Notes under the pieces: model-generated
The model's input: only the letters and a program-made list of their open reading frames with translations
Told to the model about the DNA's origin: nothing
Database searches by the model: none
From: Anaeromicropila herbilytica
GTDB taxonomy: Bacteria > Bacillota > Clostridia > Lachnospirales > Lachnospiraceae
Assembly (NCBI RefSeq): GCF_016591975.1
Contig: NZ_AP024169.1
Span: 3,201,001-3,265,000, forward strand
Direction of reading: 5' to 3'
DNA: 64,000 nt
Translations under genes and position numbers: made by a program
In this document: one piece after another, positions 45,317-54,862 of the stretch
Layout of the letters: each line of letters opens with the position of its first letter
How positions within the stretch are numbered: position 1 is the first letter of the stretch

Positions 45317-46207
45317 CTAAAACATCGTACGATCAGAGAATGTCGTAACAAGTTTATTAGCAGTCGCTATTAAAATTGCACCAATAACTGATTTAATCAA
45401 ACCAATTGCTGTAGCCAAACTATATTGCCTTTGTAACATACCAACGCGATATACATAGGTATCAATAATATCACCTGATTGATATACTAATGGGTTATAT
45501 AGATTAAATATTTGATCAAAACCTGCATTTAGAATATTAGGAAGGCTCATAGTTGTCATAATTAAGATGATTGGTAAAATACCTGGTATGGTGATATGAA
45601 TTAATCTCTTCCATCGATTCGCACCATCTATCGATGCAGCTTCATACAAACCTGGATCTATACCAGTTAATGCAGCCAAATAAATAATTGATCCATATCC
45701 AAACTCCTTCCAACTTTCTGTTAATATCATGATTGGTCGAAACCATTTGTTGCTTCCCATGAACATAATGGGACTAATATGGAATGAAGACAACATTGCA
45801 TTGATAGGTCCATCGTATGAGAATATATACTGTACTACTGTCGCTAAGACTACCCAAGATAAAAAGTGTGGTAAATATACAATTGTCTGTACTGTTTTCT
45901 TAAAAACCTTTTTTCTAATCTCATTTAATAACAAAGCAAAACTTACCGGAATAATTATTCCTAAAATCATTTTTCCTAAAGCAATAATTATTGTATTTAT
46001 AAATATTTGCTTACTGTCTGGAATGGTAAAAATAAACTTAAAATTATCCCAATTTACCCACCTTGATTTAAAGATTCCTTTTGCTGGAATATAATTTTGA
46101 AAAGCCATTATAATACCAAACATAGGTACAAAAGAGAAAATAAATAGGCAAACCATTCCTGGAAACATCATAGCATGATAATATAATTGTTTTCTTGATT
46201 TATGCAT
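45317..46207 (-). CDS. Carbohydrate ABC transporter permease (LplB type)
   Basis: This 296-residue subunit has six hydrophobic segments and the EAA loop YEAASIDGANRWKRLIHIT. It pairs with the downstream permease. A strong hairpin lies between this gene and the binding-protein gene, which would let the lipoprotein be made in excess of the membrane subunits. Confidence 0.93.
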   Translation of the reverse strand: MHKSRKQLYYHAMMFPGMVCLFIFSFVPMFGIIMAFQNYIPAKGIFKSRWVNWDNFKFIFTIPDSKQIFINTIIIALGKMILGIIIPVSFALLLNEIRKKVFKKTVQTIVYLPHFLSWVVLATVVQYIFSYDGPINAMLSSFHISPIMFMGSNKWFRPIMILTESWKEFGYGSIIYLAALTGIDPGLYEAASIDGANRWKRLIHITIPGILPIILIMTTMSLPNILNAGFDQIFNLYNPLVYQSGDIIDTYVYRVGMLQRQYSLATAIGLIKSVIGAILIATANKLVTTFSDRTMF

Positions 46208-46237
46208 TTTTCATCTACCTGCCTTATAATTTAAATA

Positions 46238-46282
46238 TGACATACAGAAATGAATAAGAAATTGTTCTATTTCTGTATGTCA
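46238..46282 (-). promoter_or_regulatory. Intercistronic hairpin between binding protein and permease genes
   Basis: A perfect 14-bp stem (46238-46251 with 46269-46282) has a 17-nt loop and no clear T-run. This is the usual position for a hairpin that protects the binding-protein mRNA or partly terminates transcription. Confidence 0.7.
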
Positions 46283-46413
46283 GACTTATAAATTATGACT
46301 CAAAGTCATATGCCAATTCATCTTTTAAGCACACAAAGAATAACTGTTTTATGATTTAGCGTTTCAATATCTCAAAATCAAATTCATATCCTTTTACAAA
46401 ATTGTATATAAAT

Positions 46414-48135
46414 TTATTTAAGAGCATCGTTAACTTCTTTTGTAATTTGTTCTCCACCTGCCTTCATCCATTTATCAACAAAGGTATCAAAGTAATCAAC
46501 GCTCTTCTCATTTGTAAGAATCTTTAACATCGTCTCTTTCTCCATCTTTTCTAGTGTCGACCACATAAGTGGCATGGAAGGAGTCTGATCAAAGAACACT
46601 GGTTGAATTATGTTGACTGGAGTATCATGCATAAGTTTACTTGAAACCATACGTGCATTATAGTTTAGCCAATCAGTTGAATCTGCTTTCTTTCCTTTCT
46701 TAACTGCATCGAGATATTTTTTACATGACTGATATAATGTATTTTCATACATAATCATATCTTTTGGATCTCTTTTTCCATCAATTGCTTCACTAATGTG
46801 TTCATAAGCTAATGATGCAGCATTATAATAATCAAATCCTCCAATAGGGTCTACTCCATAAGCATGATTTACATAGTCCAGATATTCTTTTGCTATATCA
46901 CTAGTATCAGTATAAGAAGAAGTTCCTTGATTATAATCCAATGATATATTAACAGCTTTTACTAATACTTCTGGATGTTTATATCCTTTTCTTACAACCT
47001 TATACATCTGGTTTGGATTTCCTGCAAACATTGTTACTTTTCCATCTGAACCAGCTGGTACTATATAAGCCCTCCAGTCAACATTATTGTTTAATGTATA
47101 TGAAGATTCCAATGCATATGGTGCCCACCAGCCACAGAATAAAGCACCACATTGACCTGATGATACTAACGCTGTAATATCGTCATATTTTCTAATAGCA
47201 ACTTGTGGATCAATTAAGCCTTTCTTATACCAATCAGATAGTACCTGTAATCCTTGTTTCATCTCTGGTTGAACGGATCCATATACTGCTTTATTGTCTT
47301 TTTCAATCCATTGTTTTGGGCATGCCCCAAAGTATGTAAAGATATTATTTGCTTGATAAGCTTGTGCATATCCGCCATAATATATATCAGGGTTTAGTGC
47401 TAAACCTATTGTTTTACCTGCACCATTGTTACCTGGATCTTTGGTTACGAATTCTTGTAAAATATGTTCAATATCTTCAATTGTCTTTGGCTCTTTAAGA
47501 TTTAATTTATCCATCCAGTCGCCTCTTAACCATAACATTTCTTGGCCCGCAGATATTGATGTTACAGGAATTGCATATAACTTTTTATCAAAAGTAGCCA
47601 TTTTAAGTGATTTATTATCATTGGATGCATAGATTTTCTTCATCAGATCACTTGCACAGTTTTTATAACTATCTGTAAGATCCTCTATCATGTCATTCTC
47701 AATAAGTTCTTTTAACGTTTTATAATCTACGCTCATGATATCAGGAATTTTTCCTGTTGTAATTGCCATAGATACTTTTTGGTTATAATCATCGCCATCA
47801 ACAGCTTCGAATGCATTTTTATTCTGAATATTTAATTTATTTTTATATAATCTTGTATATCCATTATTTTCAGCATTATCACTACTTCCTTTTGGATAAG
47901 CTACACTCGCATTAACTTGCATACCAATAGTGTATTGAACTTCCTCTGGATATGGCTCATATGGAGTTGTCCTTGCTAATTCCCATGGATCTTTTGATTT
48001 TGATTCTGAAACTGAATTCTTACCTGCTACATCTTTGGTGTCGTCTTTCTTATTTGAGCACCCAGTAAATAAACTCACGGTCAAACATATCGTTGTTGTA
48101 ATAACAATAAATTTTTTGAAAATATTTCTTTTCAT
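46414..48135 (-). CDS. Sugar ABC transporter substrate-binding lipoprotein (LplA type)
   Basis: The 573-residue protein has a lipoprotein signal ending at C26 (LFTGC). A large family 1-type binding domain rich in aromatic residues follows (LWLRGDWMDKL, CGWWAPYALES). It captures an oligosaccharide outside the membrane and hands it to the two permeases. Its substrate is inferred to be an alpha-glucan from the downstream GH31 and GH13 enzymes. The LacI gene is divergent, with a palindromic operator between them. Confidence 0.93.
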   Translation of the reverse strand: MKRNIFKKFIVITTTICLTVSLFTGCSNKKDDTKDVAGKNSVSESKSKDPWELARTTPYEPYPEEVQYTIGMQVNASVAYPKGSSDNAENNGYTRLYKNKLNIQNKNAFEAVDGDDYNQKVSMAITTGKIPDIMSVDYKTLKELIENDMIEDLTDSYKNCASDLMKKIYASNDNKSLKMATFDKKLYAIPVTSISAGQEMLWLRGDWMDKLNLKEPKTIEDIEHILQEFVTKDPGNNGAGKTIGLALNPDIYYGGYAQAYQANNIFTYFGACPKQWIEKDNKAVYGSVQPEMKQGLQVLSDWYKKGLIDPQVAIRKYDDITALVSSGQCGALFCGWWAPYALESSYTLNNNVDWRAYIVPAGSDGKVTMFAGNPNQMYKVVRKGYKHPEVLVKAVNISLDYNQGTSSYTDTSDIAKEYLDYVNHAYGVDPIGGFDYYNAASLAYEHISEAIDGKRDPKDMIMYENTLYQSCKKYLDAVKKGKKADSTDWLNYNARMVSSKLMHDTPVNIIQPVFFDQTPSMPLMWSTLEKMEKETMLKILTNEKSVDYFDTFVDKWMKAGGEQITKEVNDALK

Positions 48136-48166
48136 AAACCATCCTCCTTAATTCTTATAAATATTT

Positions 48167-48180
48167 GTTTAACGTTAAAC
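48167..48180. promoter_or_regulatory. Palindromic LacI-family operator
   Basis: GTTTAACGTTAAAC is a perfect 14-bp palindrome. It starts about 10 bp downstream of the -10 box of the binding-protein promoter, over the expected first transcribed bases. The central CG dyad is typical for LacI-family sites. Confidence 0.8.
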
Positions 48181-48189
48181 CACACTTAC

Positions 48190-48218
48190 AATATAATCCC
48201 TATTCTAATATTTGTCAA
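48190..48218 (-). promoter_or_regulatory. Promoter of the sugar transport operon
   Basis: On the minus strand a perfect TTGACA and TATATT are separated by 17 bp. The repressor site at 48167-48180 lies immediately downstream. Confidence 0.82.
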
Positions 48219-48320
48219 TTATTTTTTAAATTTTTTTCCAATTTTGGTAATATTGATGATTGATATTTATATTTTAGCATGTTAAACTTGTTTTATACCT
48301 AAATTTTAAACTAAAATTGA

Positions 48321-48334
48321 GTTTAATGTTAAAC
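48321..48334. promoter_or_regulatory. Second LacI-family operator, probably autoregulatory
   Basis: GTTTAATGTTAAAC differs by one base from the first operator and lies 61 bp before the regulator's start codon. Half-site-like GTTAAAC copies also occur near 48281 and 48359. Confidence 0.65.
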
Positions 48335-48394
48335 TTATTTTAACCAAATTATTTTACCGTTAAACCAATTAACAGATTGAGAGGAAATTAATCA

Positions 48395-49414
48395 ATGGCC
48401 ACTTTAAAAGATATTGCTATAGAAGCCGGTGTCAGTATAATGACAGTTTCGAATGTAATTAACGGTAAACATTCGAAGGTATCTGACCAGACTATAACAT
48501 CAATACAAGAATTAGTAAAAAAGTATAACTACGTACCGAATCTTAGTGCTCGAAGCCTTTCAAAGAAGTCTTCTAAATTAATTGCAATATTTATCAATTC
48601 TTATGAAGCAAAACAAAACCTCTTTAAAGACCCATATATTAGTGAATTATTTGGTGAATTAGAATCTTTGATTCGTCAATCCGGTTACTATGCAATTATA
48701 AGATCTGTAGAAACAGTAGAAAATGTTTCTACCATCTTACATAATTGGAACGTAGATGGTGCTATATTCATCTCTCAGCAACCAAAAGAAGCTATGAATG
48801 AAATTCTTGAGCATAGTAAATGTCCTATTGTTTTCATCGATAGTTATAATAATGATAATCCAAAAGCCATTATGGTTGGAGTTAACGATTATAAAGGTGG
48901 ATATATCGCTACGAAATATCTAATATCGAATGGACATCGCAAAATAGCTTTTGCTGGATGCTATAGCGAAACTAACGAAATTGTAAGCCAAAGATACCAG
49001 GGTTATCGCAAAGCGCTTGAAGAATCAAATATACCGTATGTGGAAGAAAACCTAATTAATACCTTTACACGTTATGAAGATGGTATTAATATTGGACGCG
49101 ATATGGCAAACCATAACTATGATGTTTCAGCTGTCTTTGCTGCCGCAGATCTACTTGCACTTGGTATAATAGAAGGGGCAAGAATCAATGGATGTGTAGT
49201 TCCTAATGATTTATCCGTCATAGGATTTGATAATTTAGACTTATGTTCACTTGTAACACCAAAACTTACTACGGTATCTCAGGATGTAAAAAAGAAAGCA
49301 GAATCAGCAGTGAATCTATTACTTGATGCAATCAATCAGGTTGATATTCCTTCCCAAAATATCACTTTAGATGTGCAATTAGAAGTTCGACAGACCGTTC
49401 AGAAAAAAGTATAA
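48395..49414 (+). CDS. LacI family transcriptional regulator
   Basis: The 339-residue repressor has an N-terminal LacI helix-turn-helix (TLKDIAIEAGVSIMTVSNVING), a hinge helix (NLSARSLSKK), and a periplasmic-binding-like sensor domain (GFDNLDLCSLVTPKLTTV). It is divergent from the sugar transport operon, and its gene and the operon both carry GTTTAAyGTTAAAC sites, so it most likely represses the operon and itself until the sugar is present. Confidence 0.93.
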   Translation: MATLKDIAIEAGVSIMTVSNVINGKHSKVSDQTITSIQELVKKYNYVPNLSARSLSKKSSKLIAIFINSYEAKQNLFKDPYISELFGELESLIRQSGYYAIIRSVETVENVSTILHNWNVDGAIFISQQPKEAMNEILEHSKCPIVFIDSYNNDNPKAIMVGVNDYKGGYIATKYLISNGHRKIAFAGCYSETNEIVSQRYQGYRKALEESNIPYVEENLINTFTRYEDGINIGRDMANHNYDVSAVFAAADLLALGIIEGARINGCVVPNDLSVIGFDNLDLCSLVTPKLTTVSQDVKKKAESAVNLLLDAINQVDIPSQNITLDVQLEVRQTVQKKV

Positions 49415-49417
49415 TAT

Positions 49418-49468
49418 AAAAGACCGCCCAGTTTAAAACGTTTAAACGTTTTAAACTGGGCGATCTTT
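49418..49468. terminator. Bidirectional terminator after the LacI gene
   Basis: A stem of more than 20 bp with one mismatch (49418-49440 with 49447-49468) has a short TTTAAA loop. It separates the convergent lacI-type gene and the secreted protein gene. Confidence 0.85.
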
Positions 49469-49484
49469 ACATGTTTTGAATTAT

Positions 49485-50156
49485 TTATTTTGCTACTTTT
49501 TTAGCTTTTTGTAGCTTTATTCCTGTGATGATATATCCATTAGATGATTTATTGGTTGTTTTTTGAATTGTAAACTTAGTAACACCATAATAATCTTTTT
49601 TCTTAGTACCGACTTCTCGGAAATATGTCTCTACATATACATGAAACGTTTTCTGGTTTACTTTTGTTATTTTTAATACTTTCATACTAGGTGCATAAGT
49701 ACCCCAGTCACCAACCATTGTTGTTATTGCACCACCACTTACAACACTAATAAATTCTCCATTTTTATTCATTTGTTCTTGTGCTGTCTTACTATCATAG
49801 GTATTTAAAGTAGTTAAGTTTGGCTTTTTACCAAATAATAAATTTGTTCTTTTTATAATTCCTTTTTGGGTAGCAGTAGCAATATCACCCAAGTTCGGTT
49901 CATAATAATTAAATCCAGCAATATTTAAAATATTCTTATCTGTTAATTGAACTGTTTTTTTCTCTCCATTCTTTAACAAATAGATATATTGATATCCAGT
50001 CCAATCATTTAATTCATTTACCAATTTTGTTACTTTCTTGGTTTCTTTAAAGCTTTTAGTTACATTTTTTTCTGCTGCTGCGCTCGTTGTTACTGGGATA
50101 CTTGTAACACACAGCATAAATAACAGTGATACAATAAATACTAATTTCTTTTTCAT
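49485..50156 (-). CDS. Secreted protein of unknown function
   Basis: The 223-residue protein begins with a clear signal peptide (MKKKLVFIVSLLFMLC and TTSAAAEKN cleavage region). The mature part is Lys- and Thr-rich, with probable beta strands and no recognised domain. The start at 50156 has AGAAGGAG upstream; an in-frame ATG at 50180 precedes that ribosome site and was rejected. It has its own terminator and no operon partners. Confidence 0.7.
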   Translation of the reverse strand: MKKKLVFIVSLLFMLCVTSIPVTTSAAAEKNVTKSFKETKKVTKLVNELNDWTGYQYIYLLKNGEKKTVQLTDKNILNIAGFNYYEPNLGDIATATQKGIIKRTNLLFGKKPNLTTLNTYDSKTAQEQMNKNGEFISVVSGGAITTMVGDWGTYAPSMKVLKITKVNQKTFHVYVETYFREVGTKKKDYYGVTKFTIQKTTNKSSNGYIITGIKLQKAKKVAK

Positions 50157-50487
50157 AAATAACTCTCCTTCTATTAACATTTAGATGATATTTTTCCATT
50201 TCACAGTGTTTCATTATAGCACTGCATATATTTGATTTCTACTAGTAAATTGACAAAAATATTTAATATAAATAGATTAATTTTATCTAATTGTCTAAAT
50301 CCTTTATTGTAATTTCTTATTTCTTGCTTATTTATTATTTATCTCTTACTTTTTTCTTACAACTTATAGCTCCAATACATACACAAAAACATGTAAATAC
50401 TATATATTATCCATAGTACTTACATGTTTTAACTTTTATTAGGATATTTTTATCATAGTGTCAAAGAAATACTATTTATGCTCTATA
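50157..50487. other. 331-bp intergenic region
   Basis: The stretch holds the 2HCT transporter terminator at 50386-50430 and, by position, the promoter of the secreted protein gene. No ORF is seen. Confidence 0.5.
50386..50430 (-). terminator. Terminator of the malate operon
   Basis: An 18-bp stem with one G-U pair (50386-50403 with 50413-50430) has a 9-nt loop and a short T-run on the minus strand. Confidence 0.85.
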
Positions 50488-51762
50488 TTAGCCAAAGATC
50501 TGAATCATAAAGCTCGAAATAATTAATATTAACGCTCCACCAATTCTTGTAGCCATCTGAGCAAATGGGATTAATTCCATACGATCCGCTGCTGATAGTA
50601 CTGCAATATTTCCAGTACCGCCCATACTATTGGTACAAAGTCCTGCTGTGATTGCGGATTCGATTGGATAGAATCCAACTAATTTACCGCCTATTGCAGA
50701 ACACAAGGCTACTGTTAAAATAATTGAAACACAGATCATCAGATAGGAAGGAGTTATGGAAGCTCCTAGTAGCTTAAGATCTAGTAATGTAACACCAATT
50801 CCTGCTAATAGAGCTGTCGTAAGATTCTTCATAACGAATTGACTCCATTGTACTGCTGCCTGTTCATATTTTTTTGGAATAATTCCAGCCACTTTACAAA
50901 TAACTACAATTATAATCATAAAAGCATACGCATGCACATTAGGAATGAACTTATTAACTAATACACCCACCGCAAAGAAAGCGATTGATACTAATAGTCC
51001 TGTTCCCATCATTATGTAATCAAGTTTATTTTCTGCCACTTCTTCATCACTATGTGAATTTGTTTTCATAAGTTGACCATTACCACTTAGATTTGGCTTT
51101 ACATTACCTAATTTTGCAAGTAATGCCGCACAGATAATTGCCAAAACATTACCAAGTGCTGACGCTGGAATCATACGAGATATTATGGCAGCTGACTGAA
51201 TACCTGTAGCATTCGCATATATACCTGATAACGGAATAACTCCAGCTCCCATTCCACCACTCATCATTGGCATCGCAATATAAAGAATAGAATCTGCAAA
51301 ACCATGACCTAATAGCATACCAACAAGACCCGACATTAGTATTGCACATGCCATCGAAATAAAGGAAACAGGTAAAAATCGTACTGCTGCTCTAATTAAT
51401 AACTTACGATTCATTCCTAATATACTGCCCGTTATTAGCGCTGCGATATATAAATCTAAGAAACCTACACCATTCATGAAATTTTCGCAGTTGGTTACTA
51501 CACTGGATGGTATTAAATTAAAAGTTGCTAACGCAGAGGATGCAAAGATACAAAAAACCGCTCCACCGCCCAAATAACTTTTCACAATTGGTAAATTATT
51601 ACCTATTGTATTAAATAACCCGCCTAAAACCATAAGGATTGCTAAAGCCCCCATCATATTGTTTGGAAGCATTTCTAAGTGTGCCATTCCTAATATTAAT
51701 GCTGATATCAAAAGATAGATTGGAAGACTTATTCCACTAATTTTAATATTTTTTAAATTCAT
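50488..51762 (-). CDS. 2-hydroxycarboxylate transporter (CitS/MaeN/CimH family)
   Basis: The 424-residue membrane protein has about eleven hydrophobic segments and the two family GGxG re-entrant loops (MSGGMGAGVIPLS and NSMGGTGNIAVLS). The family imports citrate, malate or related hydroxyacids with sodium or protons, or exchanges them. The adjacent malic enzyme and DcuS-type sensor favour malate. It follows the malic enzyme by 30 bp. Confidence 0.9.
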   Translation of the reverse strand: MNLKNIKISGISLPIYLLISALILGMAHLEMLPNNMMGALAILMVLGGLFNTIGNNLPIVKSYLGGGAVFCIFASSALATFNLIPSSVVTNCENFMNGVGFLDLYIAALITGSILGMNRKLLIRAAVRFLPVSFISMACAILMSGLVGMLLGHGFADSILYIAMPMMSGGMGAGVIPLSGIYANATGIQSAAIISRMIPASALGNVLAIICAALLAKLGNVKPNLSGNGQLMKTNSHSDEEVAENKLDYIMMGTGLLVSIAFFAVGVLVNKFIPNVHAYAFMIIIVVICKVAGIIPKKYEQAAVQWSQFVMKNLTTALLAGIGVTLLDLKLLGASITPSYLMICVSIILTVALCSAIGGKLVGFYPIESAITAGLCTNSMGGTGNIAVLSAADRMELIPFAQMATRIGGALILIISSFMIQIFG

Positions 51763-51792
51763 CTATATTCCCTTTCTTGCCAATTCACAAGA

Positions 51793-52965
51793 TTATTCTT
51801 TCGTAATTCCTAGTTCTTTTGCTGTTTTTGCTACCGCTTCTGCTACTGCTACTGATACTCTCTTATCAAAAGCTCCTGGAATGATATATTCTTCGGTTAA
51901 CTCTTCTTCGGTTACGATTGATGCGATTGCTTTTACCGCAGCAATTTTCATTTCTTCTGTAATATCTGTTGCTTTCGCATCTAAGGCACCTCTAAAAATT
52001 CCTGGAAATACTAAAACATTATTTATTTGATTAGGGAAATCAGAGCGTCCAGTTGCCATTACTCTTACTCCACCTCTTTTTGCTTCATCAGGCATAATCT
52101 CTGGAGTTGGATTTGCCATTGCAAAGATTATAGAATCTTTAGCCATTGTTGAAACCATCTCAGCTGTTACTATATTAGGTGCTGATACTCCAATGAATAC
52201 ATCTTTGCCTTTCATAATCTCAGCTAGTTTACCACTTTGTTTTTCTTTATTTGTAATCTCAGCCATTACTTTTTGAGCATCATTCATCCATTCTTGTCCT
52301 GGTACCAATGCTCCTTTTATATCAACGAGAACAACATCATATACTCCTAGTGCTAATAATAGTTTACAGATTGATATTCCTGCTGAACCAGCACCATTAA
52401 TAACAACTTTTGCTTCTTCCATCTTCTTACCAACTAATTTAAGTGCATTAATTAATCCTGCTGATACTACAATTGCAGTTCCATGTTGGTCATCATGAAA
52501 TACTGGGATGTCTAGTTCTTCTTTTAATCTTCTTTCAATCTCAAAGCATCTAGGTGCTGAGATATCTTCTAAGTTAATTCCACCAAAAGTTGGAGCGATA
52601 TATTTAACAGCTTTAATAATTTCTTCTGTATCTTTTGTATCTAAACAGATTGGAAATGCATCAACTCCAGCAAATTCTTTAAATAGTACTGCTTTTCCTT
52701 CCATAACAGGCATTGCTGCTTCTGGTCCGATATCTCCTAGTCCTAATACCGCAGTACCATCCGTAACAACTGCTACAAGATTACCTTTTGCTGTATAGCG
52801 ATATACATCTGCTTTGTTATCTCTTATTCTTCTACAAGGTTCAGCAACACCTGGTGTATATGCTGTACTTAAATCCTCTCTATTTTTCACTTCAACCTTT
52901 GAGAATACACCTAATTTTCCTTTGTTCTTTTCATGCATTTCTAATGCTAATTTGTTATAGTCCAT
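51793..52965 (-). CDS. NAD(P)-dependent malic enzyme
   Basis: The enzyme oxidatively decarboxylates malate to pyruvate. The 390-residue short bacterial form has STAYTPGVAEPCR, GLGDIGPEAAMPVMEGK, the metal-site HDDQHGTA, and the dinucleotide motif GAGSAGISICKL. The start at 52965 has AAGGAG upstream; an in-frame ATG 30 bp earlier was rejected. Together with the 2HCT transporter it forms a malate fermentation module. Confidence 0.95.
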   Translation of the reverse strand: MDYNKLALEMHEKNKGKLGVFSKVEVKNREDLSTAYTPGVAEPCRRIRDNKADVYRYTAKGNLVAVVTDGTAVLGLGDIGPEAAMPVMEGKAVLFKEFAGVDAFPICLDTKDTEEIIKAVKYIAPTFGGINLEDISAPRCFEIERRLKEELDIPVFHDDQHGTAIVVSAGLINALKLVGKKMEEAKVVINGAGSAGISICKLLLALGVYDVVLVDIKGALVPGQEWMNDAQKVMAEITNKEKQSGKLAEIMKGKDVFIGVSAPNIVTAEMVSTMAKDSIIFAMANPTPEIMPDEAKRGGVRVMATGRSDFPNQINNVLVFPGIFRGALDAKATDITEEMKIAAVKAIASIVTEEELTEEYIIPGAFDKRVSVAVAEAVAKTAKELGITKE

Positions 52966-53058
52966 TATTATCTTCTCCTTTTCTATTGAAACCATCTAAC
53001 AATAAAATATCACATTTTAGATAAAATAAAATATTTACTAACTAAGGAAAGACTTTAG

Positions 53059-53079
53059 AAAGTAAAGAAAATTTACTTT
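53059..53079. promoter_or_regulatory. Inverted repeat, candidate response-regulator site
   Basis: AAAGTAAA and TTTACTTT are separated by 5 bp and overlap the -35 box of the sensor kinase promoter. A related ATTTACTAACTAAGG lies at 53032-53046. It lies between the divergent malate operon and the two-component system. Confidence 0.5.
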
Positions 53080-53100
53080 AGGTTTCTTTTCTAATATAAT
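53072..53100 (+). promoter_or_regulatory. Promoter of the two-component system
   Basis: TTTACT and a perfect TATAAT are spaced 17 bp. Transcription would begin near 53107, past the upstream in-frame ATG at 53099, so translation must start at a later ATG. Confidence 0.75.
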
Positions 53101-53212
53101 GGTAAAGAAAAGAGCGCTATACCGCCGATTTGAACTATTTGATAGAATTATGAGTTATCACATCAATAAACTTGATGTTTCTACTGCTTTCATTTCCAGA
53201 AAGGATTACTAC

Positions 53213-54862
53213 ATGAAAAAAGAACATTATATTAAGGAACTATTAACCTATAAGATAAAGCACCCCTTATCGATTATGAACAAAATACTCATTACCCATA
53301 TTAGCTTGATAATATTTATCTTGTTAATTGTAAGTACTTATATGATAACGAACGAATTACAAACACTGGATCATAATATCAAAGATAAGATATTAAGCTT
53401 ATCAAATATATTATCAAAAGATACCAGAATAGTGAATGCACTGGAAGAAAATAAAGATAGCAAAAGCTTAAATAAATATCTTGACGAATTACATTCTGAA
53501 AATATCGATATCGACCTAATTGTTGTGGTAAATAAAGAAGAAAAGCGTATCTATCATCCAGATAAAGAAAAGATAGGAAAAGAATTTTCTGGGAATGATG
53601 ATCAAAAAATATTAGCTGGTTCTCTTCCATATGTAACTGATGGAAAAGGTAGCGCACATTATCAAAGACGTGCCTTTTCTTCTGTAAGAGACAAGGATGG
53701 CAATGTACTTGGATTCGTAATGGTAAGCGCATATCTTTCTACCATAAATAATCTTCACCAACATATTATATTAAATTGCTTCATTTTATTCATTGTTTCA
53801 CTTTTAGGCGGTATCTTGTTCTCTTATCTTGTATCCCAAAATATCAAGAATACCTTATTGGGACATGAACCCGATAAATTTATTAAGCTGTATTTGCAAA
53901 AAGAAGAGGTATTAGAATCCTTGGAAGAAGGTATTATTGCGATTGATCAAACAGGAAAATGTATATTTGTTAACAAACCAGCGAAGAAAATGTTAGTAAA
54001 CCACTCTTACCAGGAGGAGGAACAAATTATAACAAATTTTATCAATCGGCATCTACTTCCTGTACTTTCAAGTAAAAAAGCTGAATATAACCTTATGCTT
54101 AATATGAATGATATTTCTATTATCATGAATAAAATACCTATTATAGAAAATAATCAGTTATTTGGTGTTGTAACACTGTTTCGGGACAAAACTGAGGTAA
54201 CTCAATTAGCAGAAGAATTGACAGGCGTGAATCATATCATGTCAGCATTACGTGCCAATACGCACGAACACATTAACAAACTACATGTAATCCTTGGTTT
54301 ATTACAAATTGGGGAAACAAAGATGGCTATGGACTACATATCAAATGAGTCCGCTAAAGTGGAGGATGGGTACTATAAAATTATACAAAAGATTAAGAAC
54401 ACAACTATTGCTGCACTAATTCTTGGTAAAATAAGTCGTGCCAATGAATTAAATATTCATATGAAGATTCAAAAAGAAAGCTTTCTAGATGCAAACACCC
54501 CCTACTTATCAACCAATGATCTAGTAACTATCATCGGTAACTTAATAGAAAATGCAATGGATGCTGTAAAAGATTGCGAAGATGTAAAAGAGATCAACCT
54601 CTTTCTGCAAAGCAATGAAGAAGGTATTACCATCGTAGTTGATGATACTGGAATTGGAATGAGCAAAGAACAAATTGAATTAATTTATACTACTAATTTT
54701 ACCACAAAAGAAAAAGGTCATGGAATTGGATTAAAACTAATTAAAAATATCGTAGAGCGATGTGATGGTATTATCGAAATTGAGTCAGAACCTCATATCG
54801 GTACTTCATTTACCATAATTTTTAACAGAAAACCAAGAACTTATATGGAGGAATTCCAATGA
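53213..54862 (+). CDS. CitA/DcuS-family sensor histidine kinase
   Basis: The 549-residue kinase has a first membrane helix (about 23-45), an extracellular PAS-like sensor (VVVNKEEKRIYHPDKEKIGKEF region), a second helix (about 184-207), and a cytoplasmic PAS domain. It ends with a SpoOB-like dimer helix carrying phosphoacceptor H351 (ANTHEHINKLH) and an ATPase domain (IGNLIENAMDA, DDTGIGMS, GHGIGL). AAAGGA precedes the ATG at 53213. An in-frame ATG at 53099 falls within the promoter. The family senses citrate, fumarate or malate. Confidence 0.9.
   Translation: MKKEHYIKELLTYKIKHPLSIMNKILITHISLIIFILLIVSTYMITNELQTLDHNIKDKILSLSNILSKDTRIVNALEENKDSKSLNKYLDELHSENIDIDLIVVVNKEEKRIYHPDKEKIGKEFSGNDDQKILAGSLPYVTDGKGSAHYQRRAFSSVRDKDGNVLGFVMVSAYLSTINNLHQHIILNCFILFIVSLLGGILFSYLVSQNIKNTLLGHEPDKFIKLYLQKEEVLESLEEGIIAIDQTGKCIFVNKPAKKMLVNHSYQEEEQIITNFINRHLLPVLSSKKAEYNLMLNMNDISIIMNKIPIIENNQLFGVVTLFRDKTEVTQLAEELTGVNHIMSALRANTHEHINKLHVILGLLQIGETKMAMDYISNESAKVEDGYYKIIQKIKNTTIAALILGKISRANELNIHMKIQKESFLDANTPYLSTNDLVTIIGNLIENAMDAVKDCEDVKEINLFLQSNEEGITIVVDDTGIGMSKEQIELIYTTNFTTKEKGHGIGLKLIKNIVERCDGIIEIESEPHIGTSFTIIFNRKPRTYMEEFQ

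Noticed and set aside
49431..49456. CcpA (cre) site suggested by AAACGTTTAAACGTTT-like sequence
   Set aside because: It forms the top of the terminator stem after the LacI gene and lacks the cre consensus; it is downstream, not at a promoter.
53099..53212. N-terminal extension of the sensor kinase from the ATG at 53099
   Set aside because: That ATG lies inside the -10 region of a good promoter and has no ribosome site; the ATG at 53213 has one.
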